Shown here: positions 27,201 through 35,540 of the stretch, in pieces
Layout: the number at the start of each line of letters is the position of its first letter
Position numbering within the stretch: the first letter of the stretch is position 1
Assembly (NCBI GenBank): GCA_937924335.1
Contig: CALDWW010000022.1
Span: forward strand, 1 to 61,303
Direction of reading: 5' to 3'
Length of the DNA stretch: 61,303 bases
From: an uncultured Gammaproteobacteria bacterium
GTDB taxonomy: Bacteria > Pseudomonadota > Gammaproteobacteria > Steroidobacterales > XN24
Notes under the pieces: generated by a model
The model's database searches: none
What the model was told of the DNA's origin: nothing
Seen by the model: the letters and a program-made list of their open reading frames with translations, nothing else
Program-made: the position numbers and the translations under genes

Positions 27201-28151
27201 CACCGACAGAACGTAGAAGTCCGCATCACTACCCCCTATGCCCATACCGGCGACGGCGATGGGGACGACGAACAGGCTGAATACCCCCAGATAAAGCGGG
27301 AATGCCCAGCGCGCCGTAGCCAGATCCTTCGGCCCGGTATTCTCTACGACGGCCACATGGAACTGCCTCGGCAGACATATGATCGCCAGCATGGCCAGCA
27401 TCATGTGCGCCATGAACGGTATGCCTACAGTCGCCGACGAGTAGAGTTCACGGATCCTGTCATCGCTGCGCATCTCCTGCAGCAGCTGTCCGGGGCCATC
27501 GAAAACCCCGAAGATCGCAAACAACCCGACTGCAACGAAAGCCAGCAGCTTGACAGCGGACTCCAAGGCGACGGCCAGCACCATTCCCCGATGGGACTCC
27601 GTGACGTCTACCTGACGTGTGCCGAACAGTATCGTGAACACCGCCAGCACGATCGCCAACAGCAGTGCCGGATCGCCCGTGATGCCCGGCGGCACGTCCG
27701 CGGCGTTGCCATGGGTCAGCATGTCGTAGCTGCGTGACACCGCCCTCAGCTGCAACGCGATATATGGGAGCACCGCCACAAGTGCCACGAACGACACGAG
27801 CGCGGCGAGACCATGGGACTTGCCGTATCTCGACGCGATAAAGTCAGCAATCGACGTTATGCGCTGCCGCTTGCTGATCGCGATTATGCGTCGCGGTATG
27901 GAATAGAGAACGGCGAATACCAGGATGGGTCCGAGATAGATCGACAGATAATCCCAGCCATCTGACACCGCCCGGCCGACCGCACCGAAAAACGTCCACG
28001 AGGTGCAGTAGATCCCCAGCGCCAGGCTATAGACGAATGGCCAAGGAATCCTGGCCAAACGACTCCTGCGCTGATCGCCCAGATAAGCAACGCCGAACAG
28101 CAGCCCGCCGTATGCGAGCGCCACAACTGGCGGTATCCAGGTCTGCAGCAT
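24222..28151 (-). CDS. crbS: Hybrid sensor kinase with transporter-like sensor domain, CrbS-like
   Basis: The 1309-residue inner-membrane protein has an SSS-type sodium:solute-symporter domain of about 13 helices (1 to ~530), a short linker domain (~545-620, STAC-like), two PAS domains (~650-890), a coiled coil, HisKA with AASHDLLQPLN (His ~952), a histidine-kinase ATPase (DTGPGIP, GLGLGLAIV) and a C-terminal receiver (Asp ~1235 in LVDYHLDED). This is the CrbS architecture; CrbS senses or responds to acetate supply and phosphorylates CrbR. It is convergent with crbR and divergent from the DUF4212-symporter operon. Confidence 0.93.
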   Translation of the reverse strand: MLQTWIPPVVALAYGGLLFGVAYLGDQRRSRLARIPWPFVYSLALGIYCTSWTFFGAVGRAVSDGWDYLSIYLGPILVFAVLYSIPRRIIAISKRQRITSIADFIASRYGKSHGLAALVSFVALVAVLPYIALQLRAVSRSYDMLTHGNAADVPPGITGDPALLLAIVLAVFTILFGTRQVDVTESHRGMVLAVALESAVKLLAFVAVGLFAIFGVFDGPGQLLQEMRSDDRIRELYSSATVGIPFMAHMMLAMLAIICLPRQFHVAVVENTGPKDLATARWAFPLYLGVFSLFVVPIAVAGMGIGGSDADFYVLSVPLNSGQAGLALLAFLGGFSAATGMVIVATIACSTMLCNEVVIPVALRLRRGRLPEGEALGRLLIYIRRALVIIILLLAWICYRIIGAYGALASIGLISFVAAAQFAPALLGGLYWRRANRNGALAGLAAGFTIWIYTLLLPAAAATGWISSDFVEHGLWGVSWLRPQALFGIHGLEPVTHGTLWSLGINIAVLIAVSLESSPGLLERRQATAFSGQGNGGLPAGDAPLRGSATIGDLRILVERFVGRAKAAEAFRKHFVAMGIEQPDDAARCGRPTLEFTERLLSGAMGAAAARAVLSSAMRGGELQLEAVADIVGEASQTSLFNRDLMESTLENVYEGISVVDADLRLVAWNRRYAELFNYPADLLQPGEPIADLIRYNARLGRCGPGDVEELVDKRLDHMRRPAVHVFQRVWKDGLVLEMRQNPLPGGGCVTSFSDITEHKRIESALRESERNIRVYTDNVPVLIAYVDRDLRFRFVNKAYEEALGVPRHRIYGRPVSEVLDPDRFEARRSRMEAALAGERQVFEVEFLYAEGGPTHAEATYIPEFGPDGDVNGFFALFHDVSETRMAERALKEAYDTLEQRVDTRTRELSELNERLRRENEIRRAVEQALRDAKAEAEDANLSKTRFLAAASHDLLQPLNAARLFTSALAQRDHSDQTLRAVGRIDSSLRAAEELLTALLDISKLDAGALEPKITEFDLMELVEGLDVEFGAIARDRGLELRTVTCNLVVRSDRRFLRRILQNFLSNALRYTPKGRVLLGCRRRNGSLRIEVWDTGPGIPEQHLEDVFEEFRRLDVRGQRGEKGLGLGLAIVRRMADALGHRVEVRSWPGHGTVFSVEVPIGRQFKPTLPRRLTRQRQTAALDGVLVLCVDNQANILDGMSQLLGGWGCEVLTAVGTSDALETLDGRRRCPDVALVDYHLDEDDNGLATMAAIRERYGDLPGVVITADHSDEVRSAARSMGYTVLRKPVKPAALRAIISQFTLRSAAGA

Positions 28152-28345
28152 TCGAGCCCCCCATCCCCGGTGTTTTCTGATTATTCGATGCGTTTAGCCT
28201 GCTCGGGCAGGGCCGCATACCGGGTCTGATAGGCAATCCTACAGCCTGCTACTGCAGTAACGAAAGCCCGGCGGGAGATCGAAACCGGATGCCGGCAATG
28301 TTGCGGCGCAGTACACCGCGTGGCCCCCACGTGTGGCATCCGTTC

Positions 28346-28387
28346 GACTAAAGTCTTGATTCCCCGGGACAACTCCTCTGCTAGATT
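28346..28387 (+). promoter_or_regulatory. Putative promoter of the DUF4212-symporter operon
   Basis: GACTAAAGTC (28346-28355) is a perfect 10-bp palindrome placed just before TTGATT (28356-28361), a possible -35; GCTAGA (28380-28385) 18 bases later is a possible -10. A site abutting the -35 suits an activator. Its right half with the next base reads AAAGTCT, as in the porin upstream repeats. Binding by CrbR is an inference. Confidence 0.35.
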
Positions 28388-28428
28388 GCATGGGTCCGAA
28401 ATCATAATTCGAAGTGACGGGAGGGGGT

Positions 28429-28695
28429 ATGACAGCGCCTCAAGACAGCCACAGGGCTGAATATTGGAAGAGGAATCTGAAGCTGGTCGCGACGCTGCTA
28501 ACGATCTGGTTTGTAGTGTCGTACCTGTTTGGCATCATCCTTGTGACGCCGCTGAACGCTATCTCATTAGGTGGTTATAAGCTCGGCTTCTGGTTCGCCC
28601 AACAAGGTTCCATGTACGTGTTCGTAGTGCTCATCTTTGTATATGCAGCAAAGATGAACTCGCTGGACAAAGAATTCGACGTCCACGAGGACTAG
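28429..28695 (+). CDS. DUF4212 small symporter subunit
   Basis: The 88-residue protein has two membrane helices (about 20-42 and 57-75) and the DUF4212 hallmark WKRNLKL near the start and GFWFAQQGSMYVFVVLIFVYA in the second helix. Such proteins are always encoded just before a sodium:solute symporter of the acetate-type and are thought to be its accessory subunit. ATG 28429 has GGGAGGGGG immediately upstream; a GTG at 28414 is in frame but lies inside that ribosome site. The symporter gene starts 9 bp after its stop. Confidence 0.9.
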   Translation: MTAPQDSHRAEYWKRNLKLVATLLTIWFVVSYLFGIILVTPLNAISLGGYKLGFWFAQQGSMYVFVVLIFVYAAKMNSLDKEFDVHED

Positions 28696-28704
28696 GAGAC
28701 GATT

Positions 28705-30477
28705 ATGGAACTCAAGACACTGACTTTCATCGTTGTCGGGGCAACGTTCGCGCTGTATATCGGTATCGCGATCTGGTCTCGTGCCAAGAGCACCGGCGAC
28801 TTCTACGTGGCAGGCAAGGGTATTCACCCGGTTGCCAACGGTATGGCGACGGCGGCGGACTGGATGTCGGCTGCGTCCTTCATCTCCATGGCCGGCCTGA
28901 TCGCATTCCTCGGCTACGGTGGCTCCGTATTCCTGATGGGGTGGACCGGCGGCTACGTGCTTCTGGCCATGCTGCTCGCGCCTTACCTGCGCAAGTTCGG
29001 CAAATTCACCGTGCCGGAGTTCGTCGGCGATCGTTACTACTCTCAGACGGCCCGTATCGTCGCGGTGATCTGCCTGATCGTGGCATCGGTCACCTACGTC
29101 ATCGGCCAGATGCGCGGTATCGGCGTGGCCTTCTCGCGGTTCATGGAAGTGGATTTCGCCACCGGCCTGTTTACCGGCATGGGCATCGTCTTCATCTACG
29201 CCGTCCTCGGCGGTATGAAGGGCATCACGTATACCCAGATCGCCCAGTATTGCGTGCTGATCACGGCCTACACCATCCCGGCGATCTTCATCTCCCTCAA
29301 TCTCACCGGCAACCCCATCCCGCAGCTCGCGCTGGGCAGCACCATGGGCGACGACACTTTCCTGCTCGACAAGCTGGACCTGATCGTCACCGACCTGGGA
29401 TTCAGGGAGTATTCGACGGCATCGAACGGGAATATGCTGAACATGTTCCTGTATACGTTCTCGTTGATGATAGGCACGGCGGGCCTGCCACACGTCATCA
29501 TCAGGTTCTTTACCGTGCCTAAGGTCAAGGATGCCCGTTACTCCGCAGGCTGGGCGCTGGTCTTCATCGCAATCCTCTACACGACGGCCCCGGCCGTTGG
29601 CGCCATGGCGAGACTCAACCTGATCAATACGATCCAGACGGGTCCCGTCGGTTCGCCGGAGGGCAACATCCAGATCTCCGACGTGCCTGACTGGATGACA
29701 CGCTGGTCCACTACCGGTCTGCTGTCCTGGGAAGACAAGAACGGCGACGGCCGCATCCAGTACTACGACGAGAAGGGTCTCGGCGACAAGGCGGCCGAAT
29801 ACGGCTGGGCCGGCAACGAGATGACCAAGGTCGACCGGGATATCATGGTCTTGGCCAACCCGGAGATCGCCAACCTGCCCAACTGGGTCATCGCCCTGGT
29901 GGCGGCGGGCGGTATCGCGGCAGCACTCTCGACTGCAGCAGGTCTCCTGCTGGCGATCGCGTCTGCGATCTCCCATGACCTTTTGAAGGGCGTGTTCAGG
30001 CCGGATATTGACGAGAAGACAGAGCTGCTGGCCAGTCGGATAGCGATGGCCTTCGCCATCGGTGTCGCCGCCTACTTCGGCCTGAATCCGCCAGGATTCG
30101 CGGCCCAGGTCGTGGCCCTGGCATTCGGTCTGGCAGCCTCGTCGATCTTCCCCGTCCTGATGATGGGCATCTTCGACAAGCGGGCCAACAGCACCGGCGC
30201 CATCGCCGGCATGCTCTCGGGCCTCGGCGTCACCCTGCTGTATATCTTCTGGTTCAAGGGATGGTTCTTCATCCCCGGCACCAACATGGCGCCCAACAAT
30301 GCCGACAATTGGCTGCTCGGAATCTCCCCCGAGGCCTTCGGTGCGATCGGCGCGATGGTCAACTTTGGTGTGGCATACGTCGTTTCCCATGCGACCACGC
30401 CACCACCGGAGCACATCCAGCACCTGGTGGAAGACATCCGCGTGCCGAGGGGCGCGGGTACCGCTACAGACCACTGA
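28705..30477 (+). CDS. Sodium:solute symporter, acetate/ActP-like (DUF4212-associated)
   Basis: The 590-residue inner-membrane protein belongs to the SSS family, subgroup encoded with DUF4212. Core motifs include DWMSAASFISMAGLI in helix 2 and ALSTAAGLLLAIASAISHDL. Probable substrate is acetate or another short carboxylate, inferred from acs and CrbS/R next door. A hydrophilic insert (about residues 310-390) contains the EF-hand-like loop DKNGDGRIQYYD, which could bind calcium. AGGAGA precedes ATG 28705. A strong terminator follows at 30506. Confidence 0.9.
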   Translation: MELKTLTFIVVGATFALYIGIAIWSRAKSTGDFYVAGKGIHPVANGMATAADWMSAASFISMAGLIAFLGYGGSVFLMGWTGGYVLLAMLLAPYLRKFGKFTVPEFVGDRYYSQTARIVAVICLIVASVTYVIGQMRGIGVAFSRFMEVDFATGLFTGMGIVFIYAVLGGMKGITYTQIAQYCVLITAYTIPAIFISLNLTGNPIPQLALGSTMGDDTFLLDKLDLIVTDLGFREYSTASNGNMLNMFLYTFSLMIGTAGLPHVIIRFFTVPKVKDARYSAGWALVFIAILYTTAPAVGAMARLNLINTIQTGPVGSPEGNIQISDVPDWMTRWSTTGLLSWEDKNGDGRIQYYDEKGLGDKAAEYGWAGNEMTKVDRDIMVLANPEIANLPNWVIALVAAGGIAAALSTAAGLLLAIASAISHDLLKGVFRPDIDEKTELLASRIAMAFAIGVAAYFGLNPPGFAAQVVALAFGLAASSIFPVLMMGIFDKRANSTGAIAGMLSGLGVTLLYIFWFKGWFFIPGTNMAPNNADNWLLGISPEAFGAIGAMVNFGVAYVVSHATTPPPEHIQHLVEDIRVPRGAGTATDH

Positions 30478-30505
30478 TCAAGGCAAGATCGGCAGTGACC
30501 TTAAA

Positions 30506-30537
30506 GAGGCGCCCTTCGGGGCGCCTCTTCTTTTTCG
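30506..30537 (+). terminator. Rho-independent terminator after the symporter gene
   Basis: AGAGGCGCCC (30506-30515) and GGGCGCCTCT (30520-30529) form a 10-bp stem around a stable TTCG tetraloop, followed by TCTTTTTC. It closes the DUF4212-symporter operon. Confidence 0.92.
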
Positions 30538-30657
30538 CCTTTACCTCCAGCGGCGAGGCCGTGTAGGTCACCCCCGCGGCCGCGGTAGCCGAGTGCGAGT
30601 GAGCCCGGTAGCATCAGGGGCACATCTGATCTGGCCAGGCAGGGTCCGGGGCACGCC

Positions 30658-31350
30658 ATGACAACCGCATTCGGCGGATTTCCTTCCTCATCGCTGGAAT
30701 TCCTCCACGAGCTCGAGACCAACAACACTCGCGAGTGGTTCTTGCAGAACAAGCCCCGATACGAGAGTGAAATACTGACGCCGGCTCTGGACTTCATCGA
30801 GGCCATGTCCAAGCCGCTGGCGGACTTCGCGCCCGCCTTCCTGGCCAATCCCAGGCGGTCGGGCGGGTCCCTGATGCGGGTGTATCGGGATACGCGCTTC
30901 GCACGCGACAAGCGGCCTTACAAAACCAACGTCGGAATCCAGTTCCGTCATCACCTTGGCAAGGACGTGCATGCTCCCGGCTACTACGTCCACATAGACA
31001 CCCGTGACGTGTTCGTCGGCGCCGGCGCCTGGCGGCCGCCGGCTGACGCGCTCAAGACGATCCGAGCGGCGATCGACGAGCACCCCAAGCGGTGGCTCAC
31101 AGCCAGGGACGAGCCGGACTTCGCTTCCCGCTTCGTCCTGTCGGGAGAGTCGCTCGTCCGCCCGCCGCGAGGATATGACGGCGAGCACCCGTTGATCGAC
31201 GACCTCAAGCGCAAGAGCTTCATCGCACTCCACTACATGGACCACAGCGCGATTCAGGATGGGAAATTCGTGGATGCCGTGGCGCGGGCCTTTCGATCGG
31301 CGACGCCGTTCATGCGATTCCTGTGCGCAGCGGTCCGAGTCCCCTTCTAG
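30658..31350 (+). CDS. DUF2461 domain protein
   Basis: The 230-residue cytoplasmic protein matches the DUF2461 family: FLHELETNNTREWFLQNKPRYE at the start, then RVYRDTRFARDKRPYKTNVG and YYVHIDTRDVFVGAGAWRP. The family is widespread in bacteria and has no proven function. The length is normal. It stands alone, 128 bp after the symporter terminator and convergent with the acyl-CoA ligase gene. Confidence 0.88.
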   Translation: MTTAFGGFPSSSLEFLHELETNNTREWFLQNKPRYESEILTPALDFIEAMSKPLADFAPAFLANPRRSGGSLMRVYRDTRFARDKRPYKTNVGIQFRHHLGKDVHAPGYYVHIDTRDVFVGAGAWRPPADALKTIRAAIDEHPKRWLTARDEPDFASRFVLSGESLVRPPRGYDGEHPLIDDLKRKSFIALHYMDHSAIQDGKFVDAVARAFRSATPFMRFLCAAVRVPF

Positions 31351-31404
31351 ACATCCGGACGACTATCAGACGCGCCGCGTTGGCAAGAGATCGGGGTCGG
31401 CAGG

Positions 31405-33114
31405 CTAGACCGTAGCTGACCGCTCCGCCGCCAGCAGTTCCACGGACTGTTCGCGCATCCTGAATTTCTGCAGCTTGCCGGTCACGGTCATGGGGAACGC
31501 ATCCACGAAGTGCACGTGAGCCGGTATCTTGAAGTGCGCCATCTTGCCGTCGCAGAAGTCCCGGATCTCCGTCTCGTCCGCTTGCTCGCCAGCATGAAGC
31601 TGTACCCAGGCTATGACCTCCTCACCGTAGAACTCGTGAGGCACGCCGACCACGCCCGCCTGGGCCACCTTCGGGTGACTCGAAATGATGCGCTCGATCT
31701 CTGCGGGGTATATGTTCTCGCCGCCACGGATGATCATCTCCTTTAGCCGACCGGTAATGCGCACATAGCCTTCTGCGTCCATGGTGCCCAGATCTCCCGA
31801 ATGCAGCCAGCCGCCGGCATCGACCGCCTCGGCGGTCGCCTCCGGGTCGCCGTAGTAACCCTGCATCACGTGATAGCCGCGGAAACAGACTTCCCCGATC
31901 TCCCCCAGTGGCAGCGTGCGTCCCGTCTCGGGATCGACGATCCTGACCTCCTGATGGGGCAGGTTGCGGCCCACGGTTTCCGTGCGCCGCTCGAGACTAT
32001 CGGAACGCTCCGTGAGATGGGTCAGCGGCGAAGCTTCGGTCTGGCCGTAGCCGATCAGGATCTCCGCGCAATGCATGTCCTCCATGACCCGCTTCATCAG
32101 GGCCGGGGGACACGGCGCGCCGGCCATGATGCCGGTCCTCAGGCTGCTCAGGTCGATCGAAGGGAATTCGGGCCGCTCGAGTTCCGCCACGAACATCGTC
32201 GGCACGCCGTGCAGGGCCGTGCAGGCCTCGCTCTCGACGGCCCGCAGAACCGGCAGGGGGTCGAAGTATTCCACCGGAATGACGACGCATGCGCCAACCG
32301 AAAGACACATGAGATTCGCCAGCACCATGCCGAAGCAGTGATAGAAAGGCACCGGGACACACAGCCGGTCCCGCTCATCGAAACCCAGCGCCCGCGCCGC
32401 GAACCAGGCATTGTTGAGGATGTTGTGGTGGCTGAGCACAACCGCCTTGGGGAAACCAGTCGTGCCCGAGGTGTACTGGATGTTGATGGCGTCATCAGGC
32501 TCCAGCGTCGCCGAGACATCGTCGAGACGTGGTCCGGGTACGCTCTGTCCGGCGGCAATGACCTCCTCCCAGGTCGTCAGGCCCAGCAACGGCCGCCGGG
32601 TATCCGATGCCCTTCGCGGATCGAATACGACGACCCTGCGGAGCGCGGGGAATCCGGCGCAGCGCAGGTCCGAGGGCGTGTTCTCAAGAAGCTCGGGAAC
32701 GATCTGGGCAAGCATCTCGAGGTAACGACTGGTCTTGAAGTCGGGGATGGTGAAGAGACCCTGGACCTCCGATCTGCGCAAGGCGAACTCGAGTTCCTGC
32801 GGCCGGTAGGCCGGATTGAGATCGACCAGGATCACACCGACTCTCGCCGTGGCCATCTGTAGTACCAGCCACTCCACGTTGTTGGTCGACCAGATGCCGA
32901 TACGATCGCCCTTGCCGAAGCCCAGGCCCAACAAGCCACGGGCCAGGCGGTCGATCTCGCCCGCGAGTGCGGCGTAGCTCAGTCGCTGCCCCTGGGGCAG
33001 CGACACGACCGCCTCCCTGGAAGCATGCCGCGCGGCGACGATGGCGAAATGCTCCGGAATGGTCCTGCCCAGCAACGCCTCTTCACCGCCTCGGTGGAAA
33101 TAGCTCTTACTCAC
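31405..33114 (-). CDS. AMP-dependent acyl-CoA ligase
   Basis: The 569-residue enzyme belongs to the AMP-binding (FadD/AcsF-like) family: NIQYTSGTTGFPKAVVLSH (ATP loop), GYGQTEASPLTH, YVRITGRLKEMIIRGGENIYPAEIE (hinge), and PMTVTGKLQKF with the catalytic lysine. It should activate a medium- or long-chain fatty acid or similar acid to its CoA ester. Start GTG 33114 is chosen because AAGGAGG sits 7 bases upstream; the open frame continues to 33225 without such a site. It is divergent from xdhC over 291 bp in which nothing else is recognised. Confidence 0.9.
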   Translation of the reverse strand: MSKSYFHRGGEEALLGRTIPEHFAIVAARHASREAVVSLPQGQRLSYAALAGEIDRLARGLLGLGFGKGDRIGIWSTNNVEWLVLQMATARVGVILVDLNPAYRPQELEFALRRSEVQGLFTIPDFKTSRYLEMLAQIVPELLENTPSDLRCAGFPALRRVVVFDPRRASDTRRPLLGLTTWEEVIAAGQSVPGPRLDDVSATLEPDDAINIQYTSGTTGFPKAVVLSHHNILNNAWFAARALGFDERDRLCVPVPFYHCFGMVLANLMCLSVGACVVIPVEYFDPLPVLRAVESEACTALHGVPTMFVAELERPEFPSIDLSSLRTGIMAGAPCPPALMKRVMEDMHCAEILIGYGQTEASPLTHLTERSDSLERRTETVGRNLPHQEVRIVDPETGRTLPLGEIGEVCFRGYHVMQGYYGDPEATAEAVDAGGWLHSGDLGTMDAEGYVRITGRLKEMIIRGGENIYPAEIERIISSHPKVAQAGVVGVPHEFYGEEVIAWVQLHAGEQADETEIRDFCDGKMAHFKIPAHVHFVDAFPMTVTGKLQKFRMREQSVELLAAERSATV

Positions 33115-33405
33115 CCCGACCTCCTTGGCGCTGCCGTGACAATACGCCTGGCGGCAACAACCCGGGCCCCCGGAGGGTGTTCCCGACGGCGCCTGAACCG
33201 GGTCCGCCGCGATCTCGCATTCCACTCCATGACGAACTCCGTAGGCTCCGGTGCATTTATTAGTTACCCTTTATGTACGTAGCAGAGGGCCGTGCTCAGC
33301 GGTATCAGCCCTTCTACCTAGTCAACGGCTGGTCGCCGCCTGACGATGCATGTACCAGCGGCAGGCTTCGACCGTCAAATTCATACCGGATCAACGAGGA
33401 TCGAG

Positions 33406-34494
33406 ATGAGCAGAGACTTTCCGGCACTCATTCCCGCATTTCGTGAATTGAAGGCACGGGGCGAGGCGATCGTCATGTGCACGATCGTCGAGACCGAAGG
33501 ATCTACCTATCGGAAAGCAGGCGCCCGCATGCTGGTCGACGGATCGGGAAATTACTACGGCGTCCTCGGGGGAGGCTGCTTCGAAGGTGACCTCGTGGAA
33601 CGCGCAGGCGTGGCCATCGATTCGGGGACACCCGCCCTGGTCGAGTACGACATGCGCGGCGACGAAGACCTGATCTGGGGCCTGGGTCTCGGCTGCAACG
33701 GGCTGGTCAAGCTACTACTGGAGCCACTCTCGCCGACAAACGGATATCAGCCTCTTACCTACCTGGCTGAAGGGGTGCAGGCGCGGCGCGAGATGGTCCT
33801 CGCCACTGTTTTCACGGGGCCGCGAATCGGCCGCTCACTGGCATTAGACACTGAGGGTGTGACCGCCATTGGCCTGCCGCCCGATGAATTCCCCGAGTTG
33901 ACGGAGGCCTGTCGGCAACGGCTCCCGGGCGGTCGTCCCGATGTTACGAAACTGGCGGATGGATCCAGCGTGCTGATCGATGTCATTCCTCGTCAACACC
34001 ACCTGCTCATCATCGGAGCCGGCCCTGACGCGGTACCTATGGCGAAGACCGCGGCAGACCTGCACTGGCGCGTGACCATCGCGGATCACCGGGAGGTGAA
34101 CCCGGGAGCCGGTCACTTTCCTGAGGGTGTGATCCGGGTGTCCTCGGAGCCGGGTCACCTGGCTGATACCGTGGAACTGGCAGACGTATCCGCTGCTCTC
34201 CTGATGACGCACAACTTCAATGCCGATGTGGGTTTTCTCAGATCCCTGGCATTGCGCCCACCAGCCTACGTGGGTCTGCTGGGGCCGACGGCACGGAGAG
34301 GAAAGCTCATCGAGGAGCTGGATGATGCGCAAAGGGAAGCACTCAAGGATCGCATCCGTGGGCCGGTTGGCCTGAATATCGGCGGTGAGTCGCCGGCGTC
34401 CATCGCGCTGGCGGCGATCGCGGAAATCCACACCTGTCTCGAAGGCGCGGACGCAAGCTCGCTGGACCTGAGCCCGAGTCGATCAGCCGCTTGA
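33406..34494 (+). CDS. XdhC/CoxI family protein
   Basis: The 362-residue protein has the N-terminal XdhC_CoxI part (GEAIVMCTIVETEGSTYRKAGARM, GVLGGGCFEGDLV, GLGLGCNG) and the C-terminal Rossmann-like XdhC_C part (LLIIGAGPDAVPMAKTA, LLMTHNF, YVGLLGPTARR). XdhC binds molybdenum cofactor and matures xanthine dehydrogenase-type enzymes. No molybdoenzyme gene is in the window, so its client is elsewhere or unknown. GAGG stands just before ATG 33406. The radical SAM gene follows in the same direction after 101 bp. Confidence 0.9.
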   Translation: MSRDFPALIPAFRELKARGEAIVMCTIVETEGSTYRKAGARMLVDGSGNYYGVLGGGCFEGDLVERAGVAIDSGTPALVEYDMRGDEDLIWGLGLGCNGLVKLLLEPLSPTNGYQPLTYLAEGVQARREMVLATVFTGPRIGRSLALDTEGVTAIGLPPDEFPELTEACRQRLPGGRPDVTKLADGSSVLIDVIPRQHHLLIIGAGPDAVPMAKTAADLHWRVTIADHREVNPGAGHFPEGVIRVSSEPGHLADTVELADVSAALLMTHNFNADVGFLRSLALRPPAYVGLLGPTARRGKLIEELDDAQREALKDRIRGPVGLNIGGESPASIALAAIAEIHTCLEGADASSLDLSPSRSAA

Positions 34495-34595
34495 AACCGT
34501 CAGTCCGGAAGTCTGCTGGATGGGCTGGCGCCCGTCACGGTCTCTGCTAAGCTGAACAGACAGGCCGCCGGCCGGACCGGCGCCTGCTTCGAACG

Positions 34596-35531
34596 ATGGA
34601 ATTCCAGGCTGCATATCGTCACCTGTTGCCCCACGGGCAGCTGGATGCCCGGGCAGAGGAGGCCCGGCGCCACCTCGTGGATTGTGATCTTTGCGCACGC
34701 GATTGCCGGGCGGACCGACTCGAGGGTCTCGCCGGTGTCGTCTGTCACACGGGCGAGAACGTCGTCGTCCACAGCTATGGCGCACACCACGGCGAGGAAG
34801 CAGCCATCAGCGGCTGGAAAGGCTCCGGAACCATATTCTTTAGCTGGTGCAGCCTGCGCTGCGAGTACTGTCAGAACTGGCAGATCGGTCGCCACGGTAC
34901 CGGCCGCGAGCTGGATGCCACTGGCCTGGCGGACTGCATGCTGCGGTTGCAGGACGAGGGCTGCCACAACATCAACCTGGTCACGCCCAGCCATGTCGTG
35001 TCACAGATTATCGAAGCCGTCGCCATCGCCGCTTACAGCGGTCTGAACCTCCCGCTGGTGTACAACACCGGTGGTTACGACAGTCTGCCGGCCCTCAGAC
35101 TGCTGGACGGTATCGTGGATATCTACATGCCGGACATGAAGTACGGCGAGGCGGCGGCCGCCCGCCGGCTGTCCCACGCCCGAGACTATGTAGACGTCAA
35201 CCGCGCCGCAGTACGAGAGATGTATCGCCAGGTAGGCGACCTTCAGATCGACCGGGACGGTGTCGCCAGACGCGGGCTGCTCGTCCGGCATCTCGTACTC
35301 CCCGGTGACGCGGCCGCCACCAGCAAGGTACTCGGGTTTGTCAGCCGGGAGCTTTCGCCTGCGACCTACGTGAATCTCATGGACCAATACAGGCCCTGCT
35401 TCCACGCGAGCCGCTACCCGCCGCTCGATCGCCGCCTTAGCAGGGAGGAATTCGAGTCGGCGACACGGTGCGCCAGCCGTCTCGGGCTGACGCGATTCGA
35501 CTGCGAACGGATGGCACCGGCCCGGTCGTGA
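34596..35531 (+). CDS. Radical SAM protein, PflA-like (COG1313 type)
   Basis: The 311-residue protein has the radical SAM cluster motif CSLRCEYC (about residues 85-92) preceded by TIFFSW, and an N-terminal cysteine set CDLCARDC that could hold a second iron-sulfur cluster or zinc. The order matches COG1313 proteins, related to pyruvate-formate-lyase activating enzymes, whose targets are unknown. No glycyl-radical enzyme lies nearby. No good ribosome site precedes ATG 34596. It may be co-transcribed with xdhC; its 3' end is convergent with the alcohol dehydrogenase. Confidence 0.85.
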   Translation: MEFQAAYRHLLPHGQLDARAEEARRHLVDCDLCARDCRADRLEGLAGVVCHTGENVVVHSYGAHHGEEAAISGWKGSGTIFFSWCSLRCEYCQNWQIGRHGTGRELDATGLADCMLRLQDEGCHNINLVTPSHVVSQIIEAVAIAAYSGLNLPLVYNTGGYDSLPALRLLDGIVDIYMPDMKYGEAAAARRLSHARDYVDVNRAAVREMYRQVGDLQIDRDGVARRGLLVRHLVLPGDAAATSKVLGFVSRELSPATYVNLMDQYRPCFHASRYPPLDRRLSREEFESATRCASRLGLTRFDCERMAPARS

Positions 35532-35540
35532 TCGTCTGCG

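Noticed and set aside
28567..30474. A 635-codon open frame opposite the symporter gene
   Set aside because: It is an antisense mirror frame with Asp/Arg/His-rich low-complexity composition; the symporter with motifs and ribosome site is the real gene.
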